Below, piece by piece: positions 18,360 through 28,924 of a stretch of 64,000 nucleotides of DNA (position 1 is its first letter; each line of letters starts with the position of its first letter). Made by a program: the position numbers and the translations under genes. The stretch spans positions 1 through 64,000 of the forward strand of contig DATDAW010000030.1 of assembly GCA_036525185.1 (NCBI GenBank). The letters run 5' to 3'. This DNA is from DATDAW01 sp036525185 (lineage in GTDB: Bacteria > Verrucomicrobiota > Verrucomicrobiia > Chthoniobacterales > DASVRZ01). The notes under the pieces are model-generated. The model did not search any database, was not told the origin of the DNA, and worked only from the letters and a program-made list of their open reading frames with translations.

Positions 18360-19904
18360 ATGAGCGGGGACGACGGTAGGAATATTGACTGTGGCACAGT
18401 CAGAAAAACACGCAGCAAGCAGTCGCTTCTATTGCCTCTGTTCCCTCTAGTCATTGCGTTTATCCCGGCCGTTTGCGCGCAAACCAATCAACCTCCCACA
18501 CCGCTTCCTACTCTGGACCAATCGATTTTCCGCTCGCGTTGGGTCGGACCACAATACGATCAACCCACACCCACCCCATCGCCCACGCCTCCACCCGTAG
18601 CCGCTGAAACACCCACAGTCGAACCGGTCCCAACTCCTGAACCTCCCCCCGCCCCACAGGGATGGGACGCTTCACTCGGCGACGGTTTCTACCTTGGAGC
18701 CATAAACATTACACCCATGCTCACCGTTGGGTGGGAATACTCCGACGAAAACAACAGTGGATTTGATGACGGCGGCTCCAACAACAGTTTCTTCATTGCG
18801 CCTGGACTTGCTCTCAAATACGAGCGCGAAGTCGGCGCGTGGTCCGTTGCTGCGAACTATGCAGCGGCATACGTTTATTATTTAGATGATGATTTCAACG
18901 GCAACGGCGGGGATGGCAACAGCGACTTAATTCAGCAGACTCTCTCCCTTTCCGCCACCGTCCAAGGCAGCCGTTATTCCATAACCGGAGCCGTCTCAGG
19001 CTCCACAGGCACTGGATTCGATACGGAATCTGGTCAAAATAACAATCAAATCAATTACAGCGCCGGGCTGACGGGTTTGTATCAATTAAGCGAGCGATTT
19101 TCCCTTGATGGCGGTATCCATTACAGTCAGCAATCCCAATCCAGCGCGAATACAGCCCCGGACTCCGATCTCTATGACATCCATGCTGATGCGGCGCTAA
19201 ACCACTCGTGGACGGGAAAAACCGCGTTTCGATATGAGATAGCCCTCGGACGCGAGGCACAGTCGGTGCAGGACGACCCCAACGCTTCCCGGCAATATAT
19301 CCAGGCCCTCATAGGCGTTACCCACACCCCCAATGAAAAGGTCAGTTTTTTCCTGGCTGCAGGAGCCCGTTACGTTGAAGAGCCACAGGGTATCGTGTCA
19401 CGTGACGAAGGCTTCCTTCCAGCGTATGATGCATCCGTCTCCTACCGTCCCTCAGACAAAACGTCGCTGACCTTAAGTTCCTCCTTGGAAGGCACAGACG
19501 TCAAACCCGATTACCATTTAAGCGCACTTTGGCTGCCTAGGCTCACGACTTCGCTGCAGCTTTCCCTCTATCAGACTCAAGACTACTCGGGAACATTCAG
19601 TTCACAAATCCTGATCACGCGCGGGGTTTCCGCTTCAGTCACGCAGACCTTTTTGACGACTGTAACATGCACATTGCTGGGTGGTTACGAGCAACAGGAC
19701 TACGACAAGACTTCAGACGAATTCGATAACTCGGCACAGCCCAGCGACTATTTCTTCGGCTCTCTGCAAATCCGTTGGCAGATCCGCCATTGGCTGAGTC
19801 TCCAAACATATCTCACGCTCCGTGAGCAAACGGATGACGGCGGTGAAGGGGACGACAATGGCCTGCAAAATACTGCATCTGTCGCCCTAACCGCCGTCTT
19901 TTAA
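18360..19904 (+). CDS. Outer-membrane beta-barrel protein of the export locus (BBP2-like)
   Basis: 514 residues. After a basic N-terminus a hydrophobic segment (~22-39, ending PAVCAQ) looks like a signal peptide. Residues ~45-100 are a PTP/PPP-rich linker. From ~105 to the end the sequence alternates short amphipathic strands with turns rich in G, N, D and S and strands rich in Y, F and aromatic-alternating residues, and it ends in a hydrophobic strand (TASVALTAVF) with a terminal Phe, the classic Bam-recognised end. This fits the putative beta-barrel porin 2 family found beside OPX genes. It may form the outer-membrane pore that short OPX proteins lack. No enzymatic motif. Confidence 0.8.
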   Translation: MSGDDGRNIDCGTVRKTRSKQSLLLPLFPLVIAFIPAVCAQTNQPPTPLPTLDQSIFRSRWVGPQYDQPTPTPSPTPPPVAAETPTVEPVPTPEPPPAPQGWDASLGDGFYLGAINITPMLTVGWEYSDENNSGFDDGGSNNSFFIAPGLALKYEREVGAWSVAANYAAAYVYYLDDDFNGNGGDGNSDLIQQTLSLSATVQGSRYSITGAVSGSTGTGFDTESGQNNNQINYSAGLTGLYQLSERFSLDGGIHYSQQSQSSANTAPDSDLYDIHADAALNHSWTGKTAFRYEIALGREAQSVQDDPNASRQYIQALIGVTHTPNEKVSFFLAAGARYVEEPQGIVSRDEGFLPAYDASVSYRPSDKTSLTLSSSLEGTDVKPDYHLSALWLPRLTTSLQLSLYQTQDYSGTFSSQILITRGVSASVTQTFLTTVTCTLLGGYEQQDYDKTSDEFDNSAQPSDYFFGSLQIRWQIRHWLSLQTYLTLREQTDDGGEGDDNGLQNTASVALTAVF

Positions 19905-20247
19905 CGTTTTACATAGCTCCCGCAATTCTCCCTCAAATGCTTCAATCCGTGGTCATACGCTTATTTTACGGAAGTCGCACTGTCTGCCTGACCGCGAATA
20001 AGGCTAAGGTTGAAAGGGAATCAAAAGCCTGCGCCCTGGGCTCGCGGGAAGCATAGTATCAGGTCGGTTATCCGTCGCACAGATTGAGTGCGACGCTAGA
20101 TTATTGAAATCAGCATATGAAGGTTAATTCGCATAAGCGAAAAATTAACCAAGGGCGGCAGCATGGACCGAAACTTCCGCCCATCGTGTCCGCTACTCAG
20201 ACGACAAGCGCGTTAACAAGTGTCATCCAACCATCACTGTTCCATTT
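19905..20247 (+). promoter_or_regulatory. Structured 343-base leader upstream of the second OPX/Wzc operon
   Basis: No gene is visible. Two hairpins stand out: 20073-20095 (8-base perfect stem, 7-base loop) and 20122-20150 (GGTTAATTCGC paired with its complement, with a three-base bulge and ATAA loop). Immediately after the second hairpin, 20151-20165 reads AAGGGCGGCAGCATG, which differs at two positions from the enterobacterial ops/JUMPstart core (AAGGGCGGTAGCGTG) that recruits RfaH. A promoter and a processive antitermination leader are possible, but this rests on pattern only. Confidence 0.35.
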
Positions 20248-20877
20248 ATGATTGCCAAAACTCTCGCAGCGAGCGTTTTTTTCTTACTGATTCTGCCGGA
20301 AACTTTCTCACAGGTAAAGACCACTGACGCGAGCGCGCCTTCCGGCTTGGATACCCGTGAGGCAAACGTCACTCCACCCGTTGCGGCGGATGCCGACTAT
20401 ATCTTGAAACCTAGTGACACAATCGAACTCAATGTTTTTCGCGAACCTGATCTAACGTTCCAGGCAACCATTTCACGCGATGGGTTCGTTCAACTACCCC
20501 TTCTCAATGAAGTGAAAGTTGGAGGACTTACCATTCGCGATGCACGTGAGAAAGTCCGCCGTCTGTACAACGCCGACTACCTCGTCGAACCTCAGGTCAC
20601 GCTTGCCCTCGTGACATTTGCTGAAAAGAAATTTACGATCGTGGGTCAGATCACACGGCCTGGCAACTACCTGATCAAAGGAGACGAAAGCATCGATGTT
20701 CTTCAAGCCATCGCCATGGCCGGCGGCTTCACTCGTATAGCCAATCGCGGCAAGGTCATCGTCAAGCGCCGAAGCCCATCTGGCGAACAGACCTTCACCA
20801 TTAACACCAAAGATCCTCGAGCTCAGTTCAAAGTGATGGCTGGGGATGTCATTAACATTGGAGAAAGTTGGTTTTAA
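20248..20877 (+). CDS. Polysaccharide export protein, OPX/Wza family
   Basis: 209 residues. A signal peptide covers residues 1-~22 (hydrophobic core, TFSQ) without a lipobox cysteine. Residues ~50-130 are the Poly_export domain (YILKPSDTIELNVFREPDL, ATISRDGFVQLPLLNEV) and ~132-205 an SLBB domain (FTIVGQITRPGNYLIKG, IAMAGGFTRIANRG). It ends in the usual DVINIGESWF. It is the second OPX gene of the locus and sits next to the Wzc-like kinase, with which such proteins normally form a trans-envelope channel. Confidence 0.92.
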   Translation: MIAKTLAASVFFLLILPETFSQVKTTDASAPSGLDTREANVTPPVAADADYILKPSDTIELNVFREPDLTFQATISRDGFVQLPLLNEVKVGGLTIRDAREKVRRLYNADYLVEPQVTLALVTFAEKKFTIVGQITRPGNYLIKGDESIDVLQAIAMAGGFTRIANRGKVIVKRRSPSGEQTFTINTKDPRAQFKVMAGDVINIGESWF

Positions 20878-20945
20878 CTCCCATTCGCTACGGGATTTCC
20901 ACCATTCTTCAGAACCAGGTAAGAACCACCAGCATAACTAAAGCC

Positions 20946-23060
20946 ATGGAATCAGATTCGGATTCAGAAAAAGGCCCTACTATCGATTTGCAGTCCTACT
21001 ATCATGCTGTGCGCGACCGCATTTGGATCGTGTTGGTTGCCGCCGCAATCGGCACAGTCATCGCGATCCTGCTCCTGAGGCGTTCGGAAACGTTCTACCA
21101 GGCCCAGTCTGTCCTTCTTTTCTCCGATCAACAAATGCGTGTCCTGAACAACGTTGAATCGGTGAGCGCCGACGAGCTCAGCAGCGTGGAGATGATCAAC
21201 ACGGTCGTCAGCGTCCTCGAAAGCACGCCGTTCGCGCTTCGTGTCGTTGAAAGGCTTCACCTGGACTCCAATCCCGATTTCCTGCAGTCGCTCCAGAGTA
21301 CCGAGAATAAGATCGCCCCAGAAAGCGCAGCGCTCCAGCTTAAGAGCATGGTTAGGGCCTCGTATCGCGGCGGCACGCGCCTCCTTGACGTAACAGTTAC
21401 CAACAGGAATCCCGATTTAGCCAAGCTCATCGCCAATGCGACGTCCAACGAGTACCTCCACTACGTCATGGACAAGCGCGTGAATCAGACCAGGAAAGCC
21501 GGTGAGTTTCTTAAAAACGAAGCTGAAAACCTTAGCAAGAATCTCCACGCAGCAGAGTTAAAACTTCAGCAATTTCGAGAACGGGAACGGACGTCGTCCC
21601 TGGAAGCCCTCCAGGCTGAAGCGCAGACGCGCCTCGATTTCGTCTCCCAGCGGATCACGAGCCTAGAACAATCGCTCCAGCAGCTTCAAACGGACATCGT
21701 TGCCGCAAGGGAGAACCCTGGCGCAACAGATGAAATGCTCCGTCTGCCCAGCGTTGTCAATCAGCCGAAAATAGCCTCATTAAACGCTCTCATCTCAGAA
21801 CGCGAACGGGAACTCGGTGTCCTGGCACTGCGCTACCGCGCCAAGCACCCCAACTATATCGCAGCACGGACTGCTTTGGACCTGACCATCGCCGAGCGCA
21901 CTCGGGCTTTGAAGGACGTAATTCCTGCGCTCGAAGCCACTGAAAAACAGACAAAGGCTCAGCTCGACCAGGCGGAAATGACCCGAGTTGAAGCGGAGAA
22001 ACGCATGGTCGCAGTAACAGGAAAGGCCATCGAATACAGGGACCTCACCCGTCAGGTGCAAACTAATCAGACCTTTTATAACGCAATCCTGGAAAGCCTC
22101 CGGCAGGTCGACATCGCGAAAAACATGAGCACGATCCCGATGGAAGTCTATGAGTTGGCGACGACTGCTAGTACCGCTCCTCCCCCCACCCTCAAGTTTC
22201 TTATTCTCGGCATTTTTGGCGGAGCTTTCGCTGGAGTCGCAATCATCATTGCATTCCACGCGATCGATCAATCTATTAAGACTGTTGACGAAGCCGAAGC
22301 GATAACCGGACTCGAAGTCATTGGCACCATCCCGGTGGTTGACGAGCGCAAGCACCCCGTTGACTTGGCGGTCGCCAAGAACAGAAACGGAGTGGTCGCA
22401 GAATCATTCCGCACGTTGCGTACGGCTCTGACGGTTTCGAGCCATGAGGACGAGGAGCGGCGCGTCTTCATTTTCACCAGCGCTCTTCCCGGTGAAGGGA
22501 AAACGTTCTGCGGCACCAACTTTGCCATTACGCTGGCGCAACGGGAACTGCGAACGCTTATCATCGATGCGGATCTACGGGAACCAGCGGTATCGAAGTT
22601 GTTTTTTAAGGAACACAGGAGTCCCGGTCTGACCGATGTCCTGTCTGGCAAAACTCCGTGGAGGGAAGCGCCAACCGCTACCAATATTCCATGCCTTACC
22701 GTATTGACCGCTGGCGAGCAGGTCGTCAATCCCTCAGAATTACTAGCGTCCCGGGCGTTTGGAAAGCTCATCGAAGAACTTTTGGTCGACTTTGATCGGA
22801 TCGTCATTGACTCGGCTCCGTGCCTCGCCGTAAGCGACACCCGGCTTTTGCTACCGTACGCTGATGCCTGCTGCTTTGTTGTCGGCGCTCTTTCCACACC
22901 CCGCAGCGCCGTAAAGCGCGCCATCAGGACGATCGTGCACACCGACACACAACCCGTCGGCATCGTCCTGAATCGCTTGCCTGCCGGCCGCGCTTACTAC
23001 TACTCTGGCGCATACGGCGGGCCCGCCGTCTATGGCGCAGCGCCCGACCAGAAAGCCTAA
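20946..23060 (+). CDS. wzc: Wzc-like polysaccharide co-polymerase and tyrosine autokinase
   Basis: The frame opens with a TTG at 20868 overlapping the OPX stop; the ATG at 20946 is preferred because a Wzz-like opening follows it. Length is then 704 residues. A first membrane helix is near residues 21-43 and a second near 415-440, flanking a periplasmic Wzz/GNVR region with a long coiled coil (~180-370). The cytoplasmic BY-kinase has Walker A A513-LPGEGKT, Walker A' LIIDADLR (~538-545) and Walker B IVIDSAP (~617). The extreme C-terminus has a tyrosine cluster (AYYYSGAYGG, VYG) for autophosphorylation, which controls chain length and export. It pairs with the OPX protein upstream and precedes an ABC exporter. 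Confidence 0.92.
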   Translation: MESDSDSEKGPTIDLQSYYHAVRDRIWIVLVAAAIGTVIAILLLRRSETFYQAQSVLLFSDQQMRVLNNVESVSADELSSVEMINTVVSVLESTPFALRVVERLHLDSNPDFLQSLQSTENKIAPESAALQLKSMVRASYRGGTRLLDVTVTNRNPDLAKLIANATSNEYLHYVMDKRVNQTRKAGEFLKNEAENLSKNLHAAELKLQQFRERERTSSLEALQAEAQTRLDFVSQRITSLEQSLQQLQTDIVAARENPGATDEMLRLPSVVNQPKIASLNALISERERELGVLALRYRAKHPNYIAARTALDLTIAERTRALKDVIPALEATEKQTKAQLDQAEMTRVEAEKRMVAVTGKAIEYRDLTRQVQTNQTFYNAILESLRQVDIAKNMSTIPMEVYELATTASTAPPPTLKFLILGIFGGAFAGVAIIIAFHAIDQSIKTVDEAEAITGLEVIGTIPVVDERKHPVDLAVAKNRNGVVAESFRTLRTALTVSSHEDEERRVFIFTSALPGEGKTFCGTNFAITLAQRELRTLIIDADLREPAVSKLFFKEHRSPGLTDVLSGKTPWREAPTATNIPCLTVLTAGEQVVNPSELLASRAFGKLIEELLVDFDRIVIDSAPCLAVSDTRLLLPYADACCFVVGALSTPRSAVKRAIRTIVHTDTQPVGIVLNRLPAGRAYYYSGAYGGPAVYGAAPDQKA

Positions 23061-23089
23061 CTTACTCGTTTCGCACGTTTCTTTGTTAT

Positions 23090-23950
23090 ATGAACGCTTT
23101 ATCCGAGAATTTTAACATTCGCATCCGTCCGCGCCGCTCGCTTTGGGAGGTGGACTGGAGGGGAATTTTCGATTATCGGGACCTCCTGTTCCTGCTCGTT
23201 AGGAGGGATTTCATATCGAAGTATAAACAAACCGTTCTGGGCCCGGCCTGGATGTTGATTCAGCCGCTTGCCACGACGGTTGTTTTTACAATAATATTTT
23301 CCAACGTCGCTAAAATATCGACTGACTCTACGCCGCCGGTCCTCTTTTATATGGGAGGACTCCTGACGTGGAATCTGTTTTCGCAGAATCTCGGCGGATC
23401 CGGGAACGTGCTCCAGGCGAATGCGGGTATGTTCGGGAAAGTGTACTTCCCGCGCATCATTATCCCTCTGGCAAACGGAATATCAGCGTTGATCCCATTT
23501 GCCATTCAACTGGCTCTCTTCCTGGCGATTTATATTCTCATAAGCTGGACGTCTCCAGGTGGATTCCGCCCCAGCATCGGACCCCAATTATTATTGCTTC
23601 CGTTGTTCGTGCTCCAGGCAGCCCTAGTTGGGCTCGGATCAGCACTGATCTTTTCGTCGATGACCGCGGTCTATCGCGACCTTCAGTATGTCCTCGGCTT
23701 CCTCGTCCAAATTTGGATGTATCTGACACCGATTATCATGCCAGTTAGCCAGTTTCCAACAAAATGGAGATGGCTCGTTCTGTTGAATCCGATGACAGCG
23801 CCCGTGGAGGGTACACGATGGGCCCTTCTGGGAACGGGAACGCTCTCGCCAGTAACAGTCGCGCAGTCGTGGGGAATCTCCCTCGCGCTCTTCATTGCTG
23901 GATTTCTTTGGTTTAACAAGATCGAACGAAGCTTCGTGGACCGCGCCTAA
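23090..23950 (+). CDS. wzm: ABC-2 type polysaccharide export permease (Wzm-like)
   Basis: 286 residues with about six membrane helices, of the ABC2_membrane family. The cytoplasmic start DLLFLLVRRDFISKYKQTVLG is the typical coupling region of KpsM/Wzm/TagG permeases, and the GPAWMLIQPL motif follows. It forms the membrane half of a transporter that moves complete lipid-linked glycans across the inner membrane. It lies 33 bases before the ATPase gene and 29 bases after the kinase gene, so the three are probably one operon. Confidence 0.93.
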   Translation: MNALSENFNIRIRPRRSLWEVDWRGIFDYRDLLFLLVRRDFISKYKQTVLGPAWMLIQPLATTVVFTIIFSNVAKISTDSTPPVLFYMGGLLTWNLFSQNLGGSGNVLQANAGMFGKVYFPRIIIPLANGISALIPFAIQLALFLAIYILISWTSPGGFRPSIGPQLLLLPLFVLQAALVGLGSALIFSSMTAVYRDLQYVLGFLVQIWMYLTPIIMPVSQFPTKWRWLVLLNPMTAPVEGTRWALLGTGTLSPVTVAQSWGISLALFIAGFLWFNKIERSFVDRA

Positions 23951-23983
23951 GCCGATCACTGCACAACACATCACGGATCAACC

Positions 23984-25243
<1,260 letters not shown>

Positions 25244-25289
25244 GTCTAAACGTGGACCAGTCCTTTTCGTAAGATCAAATGCCAAGCGT

Positions 25290-25310
25290 CCCACGCCCCA
25301 CGCCCCACGC
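25290..25310 (+). repeat. Three tandem copies of CCCACGC
   Basis: Three exact seven-base units follow each other in the intergenic region after the Wzt gene. About 30 bases later a small hairpin (25341-25356: CACGGGT, GA, ACCCGTG) occurs. The sequence between 25244 and 25490 contains no gene. It may be a remnant of a dispersed intergenic repeat, or chance. Confidence 0.5.
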
Positions 25311-25490
25311 TGATTCTCGTCTGGCATGGCCCCTGGCAGTCACGGGTGAACCCGTGGCTTGAAAAGTGCCATTGGAATTCTCCAGGGCGTATGTTCCGCT
25401 TTTGCCTGGCTGTTTTCGCCACAGTGGATTGGGCATTCATCTTGTCTGAAGGGGCACTCCGGATTGGGATTTTTTTATTGCTTCTGAAGT

Positions 25491-26795
25491 ATGCGTATCC
25501 TTGTCATCACCCGTCACAATCCGCTGCCTGGGACTGACGGCGCCGCGACGTATCTGGGACAGGTCACAGCGGCTCTCGCAGCCCGCGGTCATACCGTCGG
25601 CTGTGTATGGACGGAGCGGGCGCCGCATTGGAGCCACGGGCTTCGTGTGGTGGCCGATCTGCCGGCTGGAGTGCGCGACTTTTTCGCTCCCGGCATTCGT
25701 TTTCATGATGGCCAAGCGTGGCAGTTTCGGCACTGGTGGCAAATCCAGGTCCGGGTTCTCAAAGCATGGCGACTCCGCTTACTCGGCCGAAGTCTGCCTT
25801 CTGCCATGCCATGGTCTCACGCAGGGCGTTCGTGGGATGATGCTTGCAACGCAGACGAACAAGCCATCGTCGCTCGCGCCATCGAACAGTTCCAGCCCGA
25901 CGTTCTGCTCGCCAATTTTTCTTGGATGACGACTGCTGCACCAGCGTGGACAGCCGCTGGTCGTCCGTTCGCTGTCCTTGCCCATGATGCGCGGCATTGC
26001 CAGCTGATCCTCGATGCTGATGATCGCCTCGTCGATGAAATCGATGTGGCTACCCGGACCACGGAGGCTGAACATCTGGCCGCCGCGCAATTGGTCGTAG
26101 CGATTCAGCCACGCGAAGCCGCTCTGCTCCGGAGCCTTGTTCCGGCGGCTGAAGTCGTCGTACTTTCGCCTGGAAGACCACCCTCTCCCTCTTCGCCGCC
26201 ACCGCCCGGTCGTCCCATCATCCTTTTTGTCGGCAGTTGGCACTCTGCAAATCGGGAAGGCGCCCGCTGGCTGATTGGCTCTGTGTGGCCTCTAATCCGC
26301 GCACTCCGTCCGGACGCGCGACTCCGGCTGGCCGGTGCTGTGGTTGATGAGTTGTCTCCAGCGGAAGGGGTGGAGTTTCTGGGCCGCGTTCCTGATCTGG
26401 CCTCGACGTATGCCACTGCTTCGTTGGTCGTGGCACCAATTCGTCGTGGTTCTGGCGTGAAGATCAAAGTCATCGAAGCCCTCCAACATCACCGCGCCGT
26501 GGTTGCGACGCCTGTCGCAGCTGACGGGCTCGAGTTTCTTGGAGACGCACTGCCCGTCGCTGCAACGGCCGGGGATTTTGCAGACGCTGTGATCGCACTG
26601 CTGAATGCGCCAGATCGTGCAGCCGCATTGGTGAAAGCGGCCGAGGCCCGCATGCATATCGCACTCGCTCCCGAAATAGCCCTTGCCCCTTTTCTGACCG
26701 CTTTGGAATCGCTGTCCCAACGGAAATGCGTCTCTGACCTCGGCGACCCCTGTTTTGGCGCAGATCCATCGGCCAACTTATCGGTCACTCGATGA
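25491..26795 (+). CDS. GT4 family glycosyltransferase
   Basis: 434 residues of GT-B fold. The N-terminus (RILVITRHNPLPGTDGA) and the late segment GSGVKIKVIEALQHHRAVVATP with a following AADGLEF are typical of GT4 enzymes; the usual first Glu of E-x7-E is replaced by the GSGVKIKVIEAL form found in a GT4 subgroup. FVGSWHSANREGARWL is the C-terminal donor-binding domain start. It overlaps the next gene by 4 bases (ATGA). Donor and acceptor unknown. Confidence 0.88.
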   Translation: MRILVITRHNPLPGTDGAATYLGQVTAALAARGHTVGCVWTERAPHWSHGLRVVADLPAGVRDFFAPGIRFHDGQAWQFRHWWQIQVRVLKAWRLRLLGRSLPSAMPWSHAGRSWDDACNADEQAIVARAIEQFQPDVLLANFSWMTTAAPAWTAAGRPFAVLAHDARHCQLILDADDRLVDEIDVATRTTEAEHLAAAQLVVAIQPREAALLRSLVPAAEVVVLSPGRPPSPSSPPPPGRPIILFVGSWHSANREGARWLIGSVWPLIRALRPDARLRLAGAVVDELSPAEGVEFLGRVPDLASTYATASLVVAPIRRGSGVKIKVIEALQHHRAVVATPVAADGLEFLGDALPVAATAGDFADAVIALLNAPDRAAALVKAAEARMHIALAPEIALAPFLTALESLSQRKCVSDLGDPCFGADPSANLSVTR

Positions 26796-27766
26796 TCAAT
26801 GTTCGAATACTCCGTCCATGGACTTCGCCCGACTGGCTCCGTCAGACACCCGGCGGGCGGGGGATCTGGGGTGAATGCCATTTTCGCGAGAATGATTCTG
26901 CGGCGGACTACGTGTTGGTCTGCAACCACACGCAGCGCGACGTGCTGGTGCCAGTACCACGGGAACGCGCCTGGCTCGTTGTGCAAGAGCCGCCCGTACG
27001 GGCCTACCGCTGGATTCACAGCATTTATTCCGACTACGGCCGCATCTATACGGGAGATGATGCCGAAGGTGTCCCCGGCCTGATGCGTCACCATGGTGGC
27101 CTCCCCTGGCATGTGGGCCGCACTTACGATGAACTCTCTGCCGCAAGCCCCGATTTCGCGGCCAAGTCCATCCCATTGGCTTGGGTGACCAGCAATCAAC
27201 ACGCCCTCCGCGGACATCGCTTGCGCATGAGGTTCCTCGATCGCATGCAGCATGCTAGCGTGCCGCTCGCTCTGCGGGGTCGCGGCTTCGAACCGGTCGC
27301 CGACAAGTGGGACGCGCTCGCTCCAGCCCATTACGGGCTTGCGATCGAAAACCACGCGTGTCTGGATTATTGGACGGAGAAGATCGCCGACTGCTTCCTT
27401 GCCGGTGCCTTTCCGATCTATTGGGGGTGCCCCAACCTCGAAGAATACTTCCCAGCCGAATCCTTCGCCCGAATCGATATTAGCGACCCGTCCGCACCTC
27501 GTGAAGTTGCAGGGATCATTGCCAGCGATCGTGCCACGCGGTACCGCGATGCTTTGCTCGAAGCACGCCGCCGCGTACTGGATGAGCACAACTTTTTTGC
27601 CTGGATGAGCCGCGCCATCTGCACCCACGCAGCCGCTACAACCTCCCTTTCGTCACACGCAAAACCACACCTCCTGCGCAGCCACACGGACCTGGCTGGC
27701 TATTATCTCCAAACTCCACGCTGGAAACGGCTCTTCCACGGCATCCGCCGCCGTGTTTACCGATGA
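26792..27766 (+). CDS. GT10-like (fucosyltransferase family) glycosyltransferase
   Basis: 324 residues. The central and C-terminal region carries the GT10 signature: YGLAIENHACLDYWTEKIADCF followed by GAFPIYWGCPNLEEYFP and SFARIDI. GT10 enzymes transfer fucose (alpha-1,3 or 1,4) from GDP-fucose, but no GDP-fucose synthesis genes were recognised in the window, so the donor may be made elsewhere or be a different sugar. The upstream half is divergent. It overlaps both neighbours with ATGA junctions. A second GT10-like gene lies at 41.7 kb. Confidence 0.85.
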   Translation: MINVRILRPWTSPDWLRQTPGGRGIWGECHFRENDSAADYVLVCNHTQRDVLVPVPRERAWLVVQEPPVRAYRWIHSIYSDYGRIYTGDDAEGVPGLMRHHGGLPWHVGRTYDELSAASPDFAAKSIPLAWVTSNQHALRGHRLRMRFLDRMQHASVPLALRGRGFEPVADKWDALAPAHYGLAIENHACLDYWTEKIADCFLAGAFPIYWGCPNLEEYFPAESFARIDISDPSAPREVAGIIASDRATRYRDALLEARRRVLDEHNFFAWMSRAICTHAAATTSLSSHAKPHLLRSHTDLAGYYLQTPRWKRLFHGIRRRVYR

Positions 27767-27903
27767 ACATCCTTCACTGGCCAGTAACGGGCCCGCTTGC
27801 TCCGCGATACGCCTTTCATTCGCGTCTCGGGTTCGAAGGCGACCGCGCTCTTTTCGCCGCTCGCGTAGCGACGGCTTGGCTATGGTCAAACCTGGGTCGC
27901 TAG
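27763..27903 (+). CDS. Small coupled ORF, 46 residues, possibly a glycosyltransferase remnant
   Basis: An ATG at 27763 overlaps the GT10 stop codon (ATGA) and reads 46 codons to TAG at 27901-27903, eight bases before the next gene. The sequence (starting MNILHWPVTGPLAPRY) has no recognised family, though its start resembles the opening of a GT-B glycosyltransferase. The junction is of the same coupled kind as several real overlaps here, which argues for expression; the short length and missing domains argue for a truncated gene. Confidence 0.35.
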   Translation: MNILHWPVTGPLAPRYAFHSRLGFEGDRALFAARVATAWLWSNLGR

Positions 27904-27910
27904 CTCCGAA

Positions 27911-28867
27911 ATGGCATTCTCTTCCATGCCCTGCCCTCCCATCATTTACATTTTCTTTAATCGCCCGGAGCTAATGCGGCAGTCCTTTGCCGCGATCCGT
28001 GCTGCGCGGCCTGCGCGTCTGTATCTGATCGCCGACGGACCCCGACCTCTCAATCCGGCTGATGCCGAGCGTTGCGCCGCGGCTCGTGCCTATATCGAAA
28101 GCCAGCTCGACTGGCCGTGCGAGGTTACCCGTGACTACTCCGAGGTCAATCTTGGCTGCGGTCGCCGCATCCGTTCAGGCCTCACCGCCGCCTTTGCTCT
28201 GCTCGGCGAAGCGATCGTCATCGAAGATGACATCTTGCCGCACCCAGATTTTTTTCCATTTTGCGCTGGGTTTCTCGCGCGTTATCGCAATCAACCTGAG
28301 GTGCATTCGATCTGCGGTTTCAACCCGGTGGGGAAATTCTTTCCCGACGAAAGGCAATGCATCCCCAGTCGTGTCAACAGTATCTGGGGATGGGCATCCT
28401 GGCAGCGCGCTTGGCAAAGCTATCGCTCCGATTTTGCAGGATGGGACGATCCCTCTACGCGGGAAGCACTGCGCGCATTCATCTGTAATGACCTTCACTT
28501 TCAGAACGAGGCTCTGGGCTTCGACAAGGTTTTTAGCGGACAGCTCGACACTTGGGACTATCAGTGGACTTACACTCTTTTTGTGGACCGTCGGGTTGCT
28601 CTTGTTTCCCCGGTGAATCTGATAACTAACCTTGGCTTTCTTCCGGACGCGACGCATACGACACATGACAAACCCTCGCACCTGCGCACGCTGCGTTCCT
28701 ATCCGCTCCCTGGCAAAATCGAGGGGCCAGCGTCCCTTGATCCGGATCCTGTTTACGATCATGTCGCGCCTCTAATAGCGCAGACTGCGTCGATTCCGAA
28801 GATCGCCGCTCTCCGGACATTGTGCCGGTCGTACCGGCCCCTCGCACGGCGTTTGTTCCGGAAATAG
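27911..28867 (+). CDS. Glycosyltransferase, GT-A fold (HlpA-like/GNT-I-like)
   Basis: 318 residues. PPIIYIFFNRPELMRQSF at the start and IVIEDDILPHPDFF with E105-D106-D107 as the metal site match the group often labelled hemolytic protein HlpA-like or GNT-I-like glycosyltransferases. SIWGWASWQRAW and the later WDYQWTYTLF are conserved features of that group. ATGs at 27911 and 27926 are both possible starts; the second lies next to the first hydrophobic strand. Substrate unknown. Confidence 0.85.
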   Translation: MAFSSMPCPPIIYIFFNRPELMRQSFAAIRAARPARLYLIADGPRPLNPADAERCAAARAYIESQLDWPCEVTRDYSEVNLGCGRRIRSGLTAAFALLGEAIVIEDDILPHPDFFPFCAGFLARYRNQPEVHSICGFNPVGKFFPDERQCIPSRVNSIWGWASWQRAWQSYRSDFAGWDDPSTREALRAFICNDLHFQNEALGFDKVFSGQLDTWDYQWTYTLFVDRRVALVSPVNLITNLGFLPDATHTTHDKPSHLRTLRSYPLPGKIEGPASLDPDPVYDHVAPLIAQTASIPKIAALRTLCRSYRPLARRLFRK

Positions 28868-28924
28868 GACCGAGCATTTTCCGATGAGTTCCGCACCGCG
28901 CCGATTTCAAGCCAATCTTGTATA

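Noticed and set aside
18369..18380. A second ops-like match (GACGGTAGGAAT)
   Set aside because: Within the start of the beta-barrel coding sequence, no hairpin beside it; shows such partial matches arise by chance.
19960..20040. Possible cyclic-di-GMP (GEMM) riboswitch in the leader
   Set aside because: Only loose similarity around GGCTAAGG; the required receptor and P1/P2 patterns do not align.
26489..27628. A 379-codon open frame on the - strand
   Set aside because: Antisense to GT4 and GT10 genes that have clear family motifs; the long frame reflects codon bias.
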